A stretch of DNA of 64,000 nucleotides from JBMNIZ01 sp050951405 (lineage in GTDB: Bacteria; Bacillota; DULZ01), in the NCBI GenBank assembly GCA_050951405.1, contig JBMNIZ010000008.1, positions 62,001 through 126,000 on the forward strand, given 5' to 3'. The notes beneath the pieces are model-generated. The model was not told the DNA's origin, made no database searches, and was given only the letters and a program-made list of their open reading frames with translations. Below, piece after piece: positions 43,022 through 51,847 of the stretch. The position numbers and the translations under genes were made by a program. Within the stretch, counting starts at the first letter, position 1. Each line of letters begins with the position of its first letter.

Positions 43022-43841
43022 GGTTTTTCATCCTCGGCAATAAAGTCTCATTCATACTTCCGGTCCGGTAGCCTTCCAAATCCATGGTGACATAAGTAAA
43101 ACCGCATGCTTTTAAATCTTGAATGACTTTCGGCGCCTGCTCCATAAGAAGGGAGAATTGTTCCGGAAGAACCTCAATTCTGGCCAGCCGGCCATGGTGG
43201 CGCAGGCGGAATTGTCGCAAACCCATTGAGCGGAGCAGCTTTTCCCCTGTTTCCACCTGGGACAACTTTTCCCTGGTAATTTTGACCCCATAAGGAAAGC
43301 GGGAACTGAGGCAAGCAAGAGCAGGCTTGTCCCAGGTCCGCAAACCAAATGCCCGGGATAAGTGCCGGATGTCATCTTTCGTCAGACCGGCTTCCTGCAG
43401 AGGACTGCGGACATTGAGCTCCCTGGCTGCCTGCCGGCCGGGCCGGTAATCGGCCAGATCATCCAGGTTGGAACCATCAACTACCTGTTTCAGCCCTTCT
43501 TTTTTGGCCAGCTGCCATAACTTCGCATACAATTCTTTCTTACAATGGTAGCATCGATCCGGCGCGTTGTCGGTAAAAGACGGCATTTCCATCTCCATGG
43601 TTTGTACAAAAATATGCCTGGCACCCAATTCCCGGGCCAGCCGTCCGGCCTCCTCTTGTTCCCAGGCGGGGTAAATAACAGAAAGAGCTGTGGCAGCCAA
43701 AGCCCTGTCCCCCAGCAGCTCCACTCCCTCCCTCAAAAGGAAGGTGCTGTCCACACCGCCGGAAAAAGCAATCAGGACACTGCCCATCTCCTGCAAAATA
43801 TGGCGCAGTCGATTGAGTTTTTCCGCCCGCAGCCGGGACAT
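43008..43841 (-). CDS. larE: LarE, pyridinium biscarboxylate sulfurtransferase, three-cysteine type
   Basis: 277 residues from ATG at 43841 after GGAGG. PP-loop: VLIAFSGGVDSTFLL (residues 22-36). C177 in ALACLSSRFPYG corresponds in position to the sacrificial Cys176 of L. plantarum LarE. In addition C97 and C100 in DRCYHCKK form a CxxC pair. Three such cysteines are reported in LarE proteins that hold a [4Fe-4S] cluster and pass on a cluster-bound sulfur instead of sacrificing the cysteine; that this protein does so is inference. It makes the thiocarboxylates of the cofactor. Confidence 0.93.
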   Translation of the reverse strand: MSRLRAEKLNRLRHILQEMGSVLIAFSGGVDSTFLLREGVELLGDRALAATALSVIYPAWEQEEAGRLARELGARHIFVQTMEMEMPSFTDNAPDRCYHCKKELYAKLWQLAKKEGLKQVVDGSNLDDLADYRPGRQAARELNVRSPLQEAGLTKDDIRHLSRAFGLRTWDKPALACLSSRFPYGVKITREKLSQVETGEKLLRSMGLRQFRLRHHGRLARIEVLPEQFSLLMEQAPKVIQDLKACGFTYVTMDLEGYRTGSMNETLLPRMKNHEGK

Positions 43842-43981
43842 GATCATTCCTCCGATTCTCCCGGTAAAATTCATATCTGGGAAAATTCAATTCCCCACCT
43901 TATTTTAGCGGAAACAAGCCTTCTTTCCTAGGGGAACGATGGTATATTTTTCTCTCGCGGACTGAAAACTACTGAAAAGAG

Positions 43982-45406
43982 GTGGTTTCTTTGCAAAAAG
44001 ACAAGCGATATCCCTGGCCCCATCTCCTTTGGGGACTGCCCATGCTGATGGGGGGATATTTTTTGGGCCGCCATCTGCTGGGAAAAAGTGTGCAAAAAAC
44101 GCTGCAGAGATTGATGACAGATCCTTATGATGAAAACCTCTGGGAGCTGATTTCCGCCTTACAGAGAATCTCTCCGCAAATGGTCCTGGAAACCAACTTA
44201 AGAGCCCAAACAGGCAAATCCATCCAAAGGCCCCTGGGCAGTCCCAAAAGATTTCCCTCTTTCGATGATTTGATGTTCAGTCATGGCCAATTGGAGAATA
44301 TACCCTGCCCTGGGGATAAAGCCATAGATCTTTCCACCGTAATCGGCAAGAAAGCTGCCAAACCCCTGCGCCTGTCTCTGCCCATCATCATCTCCGGCAT
44401 GGCCTACGGGATAGCCCTCAGCGAGCCTCTGCGCCTGGCCATCGCCCGGGCTGCCGCCTTGGCCGGAACAGCCGCCAATACTGGTGAAGGACCTTTGCTG
44501 CCCAAAGAGAGACAGATCGCCAAATTTCTAATTTTACAGTACAACCGTTCTTCCTGGAACAAATCGCCGGACATACTTGGCCAGGCGGATATGCTGGAAC
44601 TGCAAATCGGTCAAGGAGCTTTGGGAGGCGCTGCCCACGTCCTTTATCCCCAGGAAATATCCCCCAAGCTGCGGAAAAGATTGGGGCTGAAAAAAGGGGA
44701 ACCGGCAGTAGCCCATTCCCGCATTCCGGGAATAAACTCGGGAGAAGATTTAATTAGGACGGTGAAAAAATTGAGGAAAATGGTAGAGGGTATTCCCATC
44801 GGGGTTAAAATCGGGGCCGGCCATCAACTGGAGAAAGACCTGGACTGGTGCTTAAAAGCAGATGTGGACGCGATCGCCATCGATGGAGCGGAAGCGGCCA
44901 CCAAAGCCGCCCCTCCCATTTTGCAGGACGATTTCGGCATTCCTGCCGTATACGCCCTGGCAAGGGCCGTGAACCACTTGGAGCGCAACAGGGCCAGATC
45001 AGAAGTTGATTTGCTCATCTCCGGAAGCCTGCAAACGCCGGGGCATTTTCTGAAAGCACTGGCCTTAGGGGCCGATGCGGTTTACATCGGGTCCATCGCC
45101 TTAATGGCCACCACCCATACCCAATCGTTAAAACCTCTTCCTTTTGAACCTCCCACCCAAATCGCCTGGGAAAGAGGCAAATATAAAAAATCCTTTCATG
45201 CGGAAAAAGGAGCCCAAAGCCTGTACAATTTTCTGGCATCCTGTGCCGACGAAATGAAAATCGCGCTGAGGACCATGGGTAAAAGCTCCCTCAAAGAACT
45301 GGACAAAAAAGATCTGGTTTCCTTGAGCAGGGAAATGTCGGAAATATTGGAGTTGGAGCCGGCCTATGAAGCGCCCGGGGATCTAAAAAAGCCGCCCGGC
45401 CGGTAA
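43982..45406 (+). CDS. FMN-binding glutamate synthase-like protein with N-terminal membrane segment
   Basis: 474 residues. The N-terminus has PHLLWGLPMLMGGYFLG, a weak membrane segment. The body is the GltS central/FMN domain: PIIISGMAYGIALSEPLRLAIARAAALAGTAANTGEGP, ILQYNRSSW, LEIQIGQGALGG-like MLELQIGQGALGGA, GVKIGAGHQLEKDL, AIAIDGAEAATKAAPP, ISGSLQTPGHFLKALALGADAVYIG. Stand-alone versions lack the glutaminase and cluster domains; their reaction is not settled. GTG 43982 or TTG 43991 may be the start, both after AGAGG. Divergent from larE. A terminator for the opposite gene overlaps its last codons. Confidence 0.88.
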   Translation: MVSLQKDKRYPWPHLLWGLPMLMGGYFLGRHLLGKSVQKTLQRLMTDPYDENLWELISALQRISPQMVLETNLRAQTGKSIQRPLGSPKRFPSFDDLMFSHGQLENIPCPGDKAIDLSTVIGKKAAKPLRLSLPIIISGMAYGIALSEPLRLAIARAAALAGTAANTGEGPLLPKERQIAKFLILQYNRSSWNKSPDILGQADMLELQIGQGALGGAAHVLYPQEISPKLRKRLGLKKGEPAVAHSRIPGINSGEDLIRTVKKLRKMVEGIPIGVKIGAGHQLEKDLDWCLKADVDAIAIDGAEAATKAAPPILQDDFGIPAVYALARAVNHLERNRARSEVDLLISGSLQTPGHFLKALALGADAVYIGSIALMATTHTQSLKPLPFEPPTQIAWERGKYKKSFHAEKGAQSLYNFLASCADEMKIALRTMGKSSLKELDKKDLVSLSREMSEILELEPAYEAPGDLKKPPGR

Positions 45407-45421
45407 CGGCATACGGGCGGC
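45391..45421 (-). terminator. Terminator for the NrfD/HybA-like operon, inside the end of the convergent gene
   Basis: GCCGCCCG-15 nt-CGGGCGGC, followed on the minus strand by TTTTTTAG. It lies 83 bp beyond the NrfD stop and covers the last codons of the + strand gene. The 97 bp between hold nothing else. Confidence 0.8.
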
Positions 45422-45503
45422 TTCTGCTAGTGGGGAAAGTTATCTTTAGCGCCGCAGGAGGCAGCATCCTTATCCCTTCAGATCATACTTTCCCGCCGGC
45501 TGA

Positions 45504-46667
45504 TCAGGCTACCACGGAAGCTTCTTCAGCTTTTTCTTCCACCAATTCCTCCTTCACTTCCATGGGGAAGTTCTCCATGAAGAAAGTGTATACCAGCACT
45601 CCGCCGGCAATTAAAGCCGCTGTGATGCTGAATTCCATCCAGTGGGGGAAATAGCTCTGCCCCGCGGCCCGGGCCATACCTACCAAAGCCACGTTAAATC
45701 TGTTGATGACTACTCCCACCACCACTAAAGAGCTGATGAGAAAGAGAGTATTGGCATTCTTTCTCAGGGAGGCGAAACAAGCCAAAATGCCGGGCACGAT
45801 TACCCCCACCAACATCTCGATGAGAAACATCCGGCTTTCCACGCTGCCTTCCCAAATCAGGCCGAGCTGGCCTCGCATTGCCAAATCAGCTATTTTTATG
45901 ACCAAATAGATCCCCAGGATGACAGGCAGTCCTTTGGCAAAATCAGCCAAAATGGAAGTCTCCTGCTTTTTGCCAAAAGCCCGGTTGGATAGAGTGGACT
46001 CCACGATGACCATCCCCACTCCCAAGGCTACAGCACTGGCGAAAAACATCACCGGGAGAAGAGGAGTCCACCACAAGGGGTGCAATTTATTGGGCACAAT
46101 TAAAAACAAGGAACCCAATGAAGACTGGTGTAAAGTAGAAAGAAGAATACCTGCACACACCAAAGGAATAGTCATGGAATGAATGATCCTCCGAGCCTTT
46201 TCTTGTCTGAATCTCTCAAATACCACCGGACTCAGCTCCAGGGCCAGTACCGTCAGGTAAAGCATCACACACCAGGCCACTTCGAACATCACCGACCGGG
46301 GCTGCCACATGATAATGGGATGCCAAATATAATAATATTTGCCCAGGTCAAAAATTAAACCCAAAGCCACCAGCACATAACCTAAGAATCCGGTTAAAAT
46401 GGCCGGCCTCAGGAGAGGAAGAAATTTCTTGCGATTAAAAATGTAAATAACCGCTGCCGTAATAAAGGCCCCGGCGGCCAAGGCCACCCCGCTGATCACA
46501 TCAAAGGCGATCCACAGCCCCCAAGGAACCTGGTCAGACAGATTAGTGGCCGCGCCCAGTCCTTTGGTAAATCGGACAAAGGCGGAAACACAGCCTAAAA
46601 GTACGATAGCGATCAAAACGGCCCGCGTGGGAGTCATCTTAAATTGCCATTGAATTTTTTTGTTCAT
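45504..46667 (-). CDS. NrfD/HybB-like membrane quinone-interacting subunit
   Basis: 387 residues with about ten transmembrane helices (AVLIAIVLLGCVSAFVRF; LWIAFDVISGVALAAGAFI; ILTGFLGYVLVALGLIFDLG; VMLYLTVLALELSPVVFERF and others), the NrfD/PsrC fold; LGRYY-type LGKYYYIWHPIIMWQPRSV fits HybB. The tail is acidic and Glu-rich. It overlaps the HybA-like gene by 4 bp. Together they form a periplasm-facing Fe-S plus quinone module as in Hyb hydrogenases and Dsr/Tmc complexes, but no catalytic subunit is adjacent. Confidence 0.92.
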   Translation of the reverse strand: MNKKIQWQFKMTPTRAVLIAIVLLGCVSAFVRFTKGLGAATNLSDQVPWGLWIAFDVISGVALAAGAFITAAVIYIFNRKKFLPLLRPAILTGFLGYVLVALGLIFDLGKYYYIWHPIIMWQPRSVMFEVAWCVMLYLTVLALELSPVVFERFRQEKARRIIHSMTIPLVCAGILLSTLHQSSLGSLFLIVPNKLHPLWWTPLLPVMFFASAVALGVGMVIVESTLSNRAFGKKQETSILADFAKGLPVILGIYLVIKIADLAMRGQLGLIWEGSVESRMFLIEMLVGVIVPGILACFASLRKNANTLFLISSLVVVGVVINRFNVALVGMARAAGQSYFPHWMEFSITAALIAGGVLVYTFFMENFPMEVKEELVEEKAEEASVVA

Positions 46668-47527
46668 TTCCCTTCCCCCCGGTCCTTATTCAGATGATAG
46701 GCTGCCCCTAAGAAGGCCGCCCCTCCCAGCACTACGGCCGGTATCTTGGACAGGGCCTTCCAGGTATGGTTGGGCAAAGGTTCAGTCCCCAGATCCGTGG
46801 GGAAACCCAGCACTTCAAAAGGAACATCGGACAAAAAGAGAAAAGAGGTTCCGCCCACTTCTTCCATTCCGTAAATATGCTCTACATATTGACCGGGATG
46901 AGAAGCAATGCGGCGTTCGGCTTCTGCCAAAAGCTCCGACCTGGGGCCGAATAGAGTAGCTCCCTGTTGACAGGCGTCCACACAGGCAGGCGCCTTTCCT
47001 TCCTCCAGTCTTTCGAAACAGAAAATGCATTTGCGCACCAAAGGAAAAGGATTGTCCCACTGATATTTGGGGATATTGAAAGGACAGGCGATCATGCAGT
47101 ACCGACAGCCCATACATTTTGAGCCGTCATAGATCACCGGCCCCGCAGGAGTCTTTTCCAAAGCTCCCACCAAGCATGCTGATACACAGGCCGGGTCAAG
47201 GCAGTGAAAACACTGCTCTCTGATGTGCCTTTTCACCTTTTCCCCGTCTTTGTCCACTTCTACGGTCTTTACCCGAGTCCAAGTTTCAGCATCGAGAACC
47301 TGGGATTTGCCGGCCAAACCATTTTGCTTCCGGCAGGCTACGGAACACATGTGGCAGCCGATGCACTTGGTAATATCGATGAGCACTCCTTTCGCCTCGT
47401 TGCTGCCGGCAGCCTCCTTTGATCCGGAGGCCGAAGCAACGGGCATCCGGAAAATGCCCCCGCCAAGGCCGAAAGCGGCGGCAGCGATGCCGGTTGCTTT
47501 GATAAATTTTCTCCGCGACAAGGACAT
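46664..47527 (-). CDS. HybA-like exported 4Fe-4S protein, Tat signal, C-terminal membrane anchor
   Basis: 287 residues. Tat signal LSRRKFIKATGIAAAAFGLGG. Cluster motifs: CIGCHMCSVAC, CFHCLDPACVSAC, CMGCRYCMIAC with CPFN, and CIFCFERLEEGKAPACVDAC, i.e. four [4Fe-4S] sites as in HybA/DsrO/PsrB. The C-terminal segment VVLGGAAFLGAAYHL is a membrane anchor as in HybA. Electron transfer partner of the NrfD-like protein. Which enzyme feeds it cannot be seen here. Confidence 0.93.
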   Translation of the reverse strand: MSLSRRKFIKATGIAAAAFGLGGGIFRMPVASASGSKEAAGSNEAKGVLIDITKCIGCHMCSVACRKQNGLAGKSQVLDAETWTRVKTVEVDKDGEKVKRHIREQCFHCLDPACVSACLVGALEKTPAGPVIYDGSKCMGCRYCMIACPFNIPKYQWDNPFPLVRKCIFCFERLEEGKAPACVDACQQGATLFGPRSELLAEAERRIASHPGQYVEHIYGMEEVGGTSFLFLSDVPFEVLGFPTDLGTEPLPNHTWKALSKIPAVVLGGAAFLGAAYHLNKDRGEGK

Positions 47528-47604
47528 CTTCTTTTCCCACCTCTCTGACAGATGTGCTTGTAATCCTTTTCACTAATATTGGCAAGAAAAAGGCAATCTT
47601 TAGA

Positions 47605-47751
47605 TTATGCTGTAAGCAAACCGTAAGCAATGCCGCTTACCAGTGCGACTGCCAAACACAGCCCGGTCAACAGCAGGATCCAGGCAAGATTCTTTTCCCC
47701 AACTACTTTTGTCAATCCCGCAATTCCCAGCATCCCCAGGATTACATCCAT
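47605..47751 (-). CDS. 48-residue membrane peptide upstream of the HybA-like gene
   Basis: ATG at 47751 after AAGGAGG, a consensus ribosome site, then VILGMLGIAGLTKVVGEKN, then a strong hydrophobic helix (WILLLTGLCLAVALVSGIAYG) and stop TAA. A tail-anchored or single-helix small protein. It lies 77 bp before the HybA-like gene on the same strand and may be the leader gene of that operon. I do not recognise the family. Confidence 0.6.
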   Translation of the reverse strand: MDVILGMLGIAGLTKVVGEKNLAWILLLTGLCLAVALVSGIAYGLLTA

Positions 47752-47933
47752 TTTCCTACCTCCTTATCCTCCAGGTCAATTCGATTCTAACATTATCCCC
47801 TTGCTAAATGCTCAAATAAATATCATGGTTCTATTTCCGCTTTCTTTCTTATTGGAATTATTTTTATTGCACTTTTCTTAATTTCATTGCTTTTTTCTTG
47901 CAATACTCTCAAGCCATAGCTTTTGCCCTAGTT

Positions 47934-47963
47934 TTGCCAGAGCCCGGCCATCTGTAGTATGAT
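47934..47963 (+). promoter_or_regulatory. Possible promoter of the orphan gene at 48026
   Basis: TTGCCA (47934-47939), 18-bp spacer, TATGAT (47958-47963), 63 bp before the proposed start. Confidence 0.45.
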
Positions 47964-48025
47964 AAAAAGGCAAATAACCGGCGTGCCCCTGATTGAAGAT
48001 CACAGAAACTGAAAGGGTGTTGATC

Positions 48026-48397
48026 TTGGCTAAAAACAAGGATGCTTGCGTGCAAAAAACTATTTTTATTTTCCCCTTTTTCATAGAAAAACAGAAAAAC
48101 CATCTGACTCAATCCTGTGCATCCGGCCGGACACAGCAATTAGAAAAAGTAGAGCCGGCATCCATCAAAGCTTTCGGACAACTCCTGGCCCGGCGTATGG
48201 AACGGATAGCTGCCATGGTGGAAATTTTGCAAGGTTTCTCCCAGGAGTGGGTTTTCTTGGTCAGTGGGAACTGCCTGTTTATGGAAGCTAAAGATATTGA
48301 GACGACCAAAGCCCTGGAAGAACTTTCCCGCCGAGGATTCGGCCCAGGTGATTTCAGCTGGAAAGTGGAATATAGCCGCAGCTGGGGGTTTATGTAA
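48026..48397 (+). CDS. Hypothetical protein, about 123 residues
   Basis: Start taken as TTG at 48026, after AAAGGG. The N-terminus is cysteine-containing and unusual (AKNKDACVQKTIFIFPFF). The C-terminal half looks like a folded domain: IKAFGQLLARRMERIAAMVEIL, then WVFLVSGNCLFMEAKDIETTKALEELSRRGF and WKVEYSRSWGFM. A strong terminator 7 bp after the stop and a plausible promoter support a real gene. Family not recognised. Alone on the + strand between HybA-like and YeiH genes. Confidence 0.6.
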   Translation: MAKNKDACVQKTIFIFPFFIEKQKNHLTQSCASGRTQQLEKVEPASIKAFGQLLARRMERIAAMVEILQGFSQEWVFLVSGNCLFMEAKDIETTKALEELSRRGFGPGDFSWKVEYSRSWGFM

Positions 48398-48403
48398 AAT
48401 ACG

Positions 48404-48434
48404 ATCTGGAGCCTGATGCAGGCTCCAGATTTTT
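48404..48434. terminator. Terminator between the orphan gene and yeiH
   Basis: ATCTGGAGCCTG-ATG-CAGGCTCCAGAT, 12-bp perfect stem, followed on the + strand by TTTTAATG. Serves the + gene and, less clearly, the convergent yeiH. Confidence 0.88.
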
Positions 48435-49786
48435 AATGTACTGCCATCCAATAGGCGGCAAAAAGCACATTGGAAAGCATATAACCGAGAGGCACATTGA
48501 TCAATACCCCGGTAGTAAATGCGGCAAAAGGCCTCCAGCCAACTGCCGAAAGTTCCCGGAAGCGGGTAGTCAATCCAATGCATAAGAAACAAAAGGTGAA
48601 AACCCAAGTTCTCAAGGTCTTAATCGGATTGATCACCTGAGAATTAATGGCCGCTGCAGTTTCAGCATCAACGGAAACAGACAGGAAAGTAATTAAAGCG
48701 GAAGCAGCAAAAAAGCCGATGACAAATTTGGGGAACCTATACCAGATCTCCAGCACATCAGGTCCGGCGCCGGTCTCCTGCTTTTCCCATTTGGTCACGG
48801 AAATCAGAGCCAGGATAAAACACCAGACGCCGATAAACATATCCCGGCCGACTACTTTCATTAAAGTAAAAGTGCGTATGGATTGCTCTCCGATAGCAGC
48901 GGCAGCGGCCATGCCGGCGGCATCGGCAAATTCGGAAGTGCCGATCCAGGCGCCAGCGGGCCCCGGATGGATTCCAAGCTGTTTAATAATAATGGGAAGC
49001 AGGTATATCATCACGATGGCCCAGACAATGACCAGGCTGATGGAAACCGAGACATGATTTTTTTTCCGCCTTCACCGAGCTACCCACGGCAATGGAAGCA
49101 GAAACGCCGCAGATGGATCCTCCCGCCCCTAAAGTAGCGGCAAACCTCTTATCCAAGCCAAAAAACTTGGTACCGGACAAGTAAATAGTGAGGAAAGTGA
49201 CTACCGCCACCAGCGTAGCCTGCAAAAAAGCCAAAGGGCCGGCCTGAATGATCTTGGTGAAAGGCAAAGTGGCACCCAAGAGAACAATGCCGGTTTTTAC
49301 ATAAAATTCGGTTATTAAGGTGGCATCCAGCCATTTGGGGATAGTCATGGCATTGCCGATGAGCATCCCTAAGGCCAGAGCTACCAAGGGCGCTTCCAGA
49401 TTATATTTCTTTGCCCACTCCCAGGACCCGAAGGTTAAGACCAGCGCAGACAAGATAAATATAATCGCAAAACCGGGAATGAATTCCCTGATCCGATAGC
49501 CTAAAATATGGATGGCAACGCCAAAGGCAACCAACCAAGCCAAAAACTGCAAGAAATATGAGGCCGATTTTTCAGCAAAATGATTTGCCACCCAGGTCAG
49601 TTCCGACCACTCCGGTATAATCAGGGCAATGGGTTCCAAACTGCTGCCGGCTGCCCAAAAGATGATCGAGGCGATAACAATTCCCAGGCCCAGCCAGATG
49701 GCCCACCAGTCCTCCTTCTTCCATAGTTGCGACCAGCCTCGGCCTGAAAGAACCGGCCGCATCCGTAATGATGATGATTTCTTCAT
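48433..49786 (-). pseudogene. YeiH-family (PF03601) putative sulfate/anion exporter, one frameshift
   Basis: About 450 residues with some ten membrane helices. Frame 1 (ATG 49786): IWLGLGIVIASIIFWAAGSS, PLVALALGMLIGNAM, EFYVKTGIVLLGATLPFTKI, GAGGSICGVSASIAVGSSVKAEKK. Frame 2: MIYLLPIIIKQLG, GAWIGTSEFADAAGMAAAAAIGE, VINPIKTLRTWVFTFCFLCIGLTTRF. The GAGGSICGVSA and GAWIGTSV-like motifs are the YeiH signature. The break is in the A8 run near 49061 (one A surplus or missing), a classic homopolymer indel. Family members are called putative sulfate exporters. Location beside the dsr locus suggests sulfite or another sulfur oxyanion, an inference. Confidence 0.87.
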
Positions 49787-49829
49787 TCTCTTCCTTCCTC
49801 CTCTTTTCCGCCCAATGGAGCATACTTCT

Positions 49830-50176
49830 TAGAGCATATATGATAGGTATTATCTATCTGCCTATTCTCAATTATCCGTTGATTTTGTTTTTTCTGACCA
49901 CCTTCCTCATAGAAAGAGTTTTTCTTGAATAAACACAAGCTTATTAAATTATAACGAAATATCGAATTATCTTTTTCGCTTGCACAATAGACAATTCGCT
50001 CTTTAAGGCAATAATTCCTGCTTTTGTTTTTGTCTATTTTATGTTTTTATTTATTTTTTCGTCTTATCTAAATAATTTTTTTCACATTATTGCTGATATG
50101 CATTGTTTTAGTCAAATTAAACCTTTATAAAAATAAATTTCATTTTTGATTAATCTACTAATTTTTTGCATCAAAA
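49830..50176. other. AT-rich intergenic region without a recognised gene
   Basis: About 350 bp of strongly AT-rich sequence between yeiH (start at 49786) and the terminator of the second dsrK-like gene. It should contain the yeiH promoter, but I could not settle on one. No ORF with a ribosome site. Confidence 0.5.
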
Positions 50177-50198
50177 AACCGGGCTCCTCGGCCCGGTT
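50177..50198 (-). terminator. Terminator of the dsr locus
   Basis: AACCGGGC-6 nt-GCCCGGTT followed on the minus strand by TTTTGATG. It lies 12 bp after the stop of the last dsr-locus gene. Confidence 0.85.
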
Positions 50199-50209
50199 AA
50201 ATGAGACAA

Positions 50210-51826
50210 CTATTCCTCCCGGAGAAATTCCAGGAAGGGCTTTTCCAATCCTACCAATGCATTCACCATTAATTCCACCAATCCTCCATAGTGGATATTA
50301 TACTTGTCTGTAGCCTCGTAATACTCCAGTAAGTCCCGAATGGTTCCTTTACAGTTGGAACAAGGAGCACAGACATATTTGGGAATTTCTGTTTTTTCCA
50401 CTTCCCCTTGGAAAGCATCCAAGATTTGCTTAAACTTCATCCGAGCACTGACCTTGTTCCGAAATTCAGGGAAATTCATGGAGTTCATGATGGCAAAGCC
50501 GCTGCCGCCACCACAGCAATAATTGTAAACTCCGTGGGGAGTCATTTCCCTGAACTGGGGACAGATGGCGCGGAGAATTTCCCTCTGGGGCTGCACTATC
50601 CCCATGGCCCTGACCACATTGCAGGGGTCATGGAGGGTGACGGGAAAGTTGTTTTTGCTGGGGTCAAATTGCAGCTTTTTATCCCTGACCAGCTCCCAAA
50701 GGAGAGGCAGACAGCTTTCCCGGGGAATATAATCTTTGGAAGTGACAACCCTGTCCATGCTCACGGCGGCGGCCCGGTGAGCGTGGCCGCATTCCCCAAT
50801 GATTATCCGGCGAACCCCCAATTCCCGGGCCGCTTTAAACTGCTGCAATGCCACCTGACGGGCCATCCCGTCATCATACCAAATGCCGTAATTGACATTG
50901 TCATAGCCGATGATCTCCGTGCTCAAGGTCCAATCCAATCCCGCCTCTTCGAAAAGAATGGCAAAGGCTGCGGGGTTTTCCGGCCAGGCCATAAATTCCC
51001 CCGCATTATGGGTCAGCAGGATGTCCGCTCCCTTTTTATCCAGGGGAAACTTGATTTTTTTCCCAGTCAATTCTTCAATTTCTTCTTCGATGAACTCCAG
51101 CATATCCAAAAGGGCCGGCTTGGTAATACCCGTACTGGATCCCGTGGCCAACTGGAGTACGGTTCCTTTTTCGTGGAGGGGCTTGGGAGCAATTCCCAGC
51201 TCCTGGCTGAAAATCTTCCGGATTTCCCTTGCCAAAAGGGCGTTGTCCAAACCTAAAGGACAAGTCTGGGCACAACGCCGGCACAGGTTGCAGCGATAGG
51301 CCAGTTCTCCCAGACGGGCAATAGTTTCCCAGTTAATCTGGATATCGCCCCCGGTCCATTTCTCCAAAAACTTGTTGCCTCCGCCCCGGTATTTTTTTAT
51401 GATAGATCGAAAAGCCTCCGAGCGGAAAAGAGGTCGATAAATTTCATTCCTGTTGCTGGCCAAATAAACATGACAGGCTTCAGAACAAGTGTTGCACTTG
51501 GCGCAGTATTCAAAGGAAAGAAGCAACGGCTGAAGAAAATTCCTGTTGGTTTCTGCGGAAAAAGTTTTCTCCAGGCCGCTCAAAAAGCCTTTCACCAACC
51601 GTTCCTCTTCTTCCTTGGTTTTAGGCCGAACCAAAGTCTCAATGCCAACATAGCCATCCAGTGACGCACAATGATTTTTCTTCCACTCATCTTTTGTCTC
51701 AGCAAAAGAAGGCTCCATCCCCGGCCCGTCATAAGGAGCAGGCAGCTCCATCAGTTTTTCCAGCTTGACCAATTGTTCGCAATCTCTGCTTAAATCTTTA
51801 GGCCTGATATCTTGGTTGTTTGCCAT
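50210..51826 (-). CDS. Second DsrK/HdrD-like Fe-S protein
   Basis: 538 residues, longer at the N-terminus than DsrK by about 100 residues. Two [4Fe-4S] motifs: CAKCNTCSEAC and CNLCRRCAQTC. C-terminal CCG-type region: HDPCNVVRAMGI, YNYCCGGGSGF and CAPCSNCKG, the HdrD/HdrB pattern that holds the noncubane cluster for disulfide chemistry. ATG after GGGAGGG. It is paired with the b-type cytochrome gene just upstream (21-bp gap), like dsrMK. Its substrate could be DsrC trisulfide or another thiol/disulfide; sequence alone does not say. Confidence 0.92.
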   Translation of the reverse strand: MANNQDIRPKDLSRDCEQLVKLEKLMELPAPYDGPGMEPSFAETKDEWKKNHCASLDGYVGIETLVRPKTKEEEERLVKGFLSGLEKTFSAETNRNFLQPLLLSFEYCAKCNTCSEACHVYLASNRNEIYRPLFRSEAFRSIIKKYRGGGNKFLEKWTGGDIQINWETIARLGELAYRCNLCRRCAQTCPLGLDNALLAREIRKIFSQELGIAPKPLHEKGTVLQLATGSSTGITKPALLDMLEFIEEEIEELTGKKIKFPLDKKGADILLTHNAGEFMAWPENPAAFAILFEEAGLDWTLSTEIIGYDNVNYGIWYDDGMARQVALQQFKAARELGVRRIIIGECGHAHRAAAVSMDRVVTSKDYIPRESCLPLLWELVRDKKLQFDPSKNNFPVTLHDPCNVVRAMGIVQPQREILRAICPQFREMTPHGVYNYCCGGGSGFAIMNSMNFPEFRNKVSARMKFKQILDAFQGEVEKTEIPKYVCAPCSNCKGTIRDLLEYYEATDKYNIHYGGLVELMVNALVGLEKPFLEFLREE

Positions 51827-51847
51827 TTCCTTTTTCCCTCCCCCACT

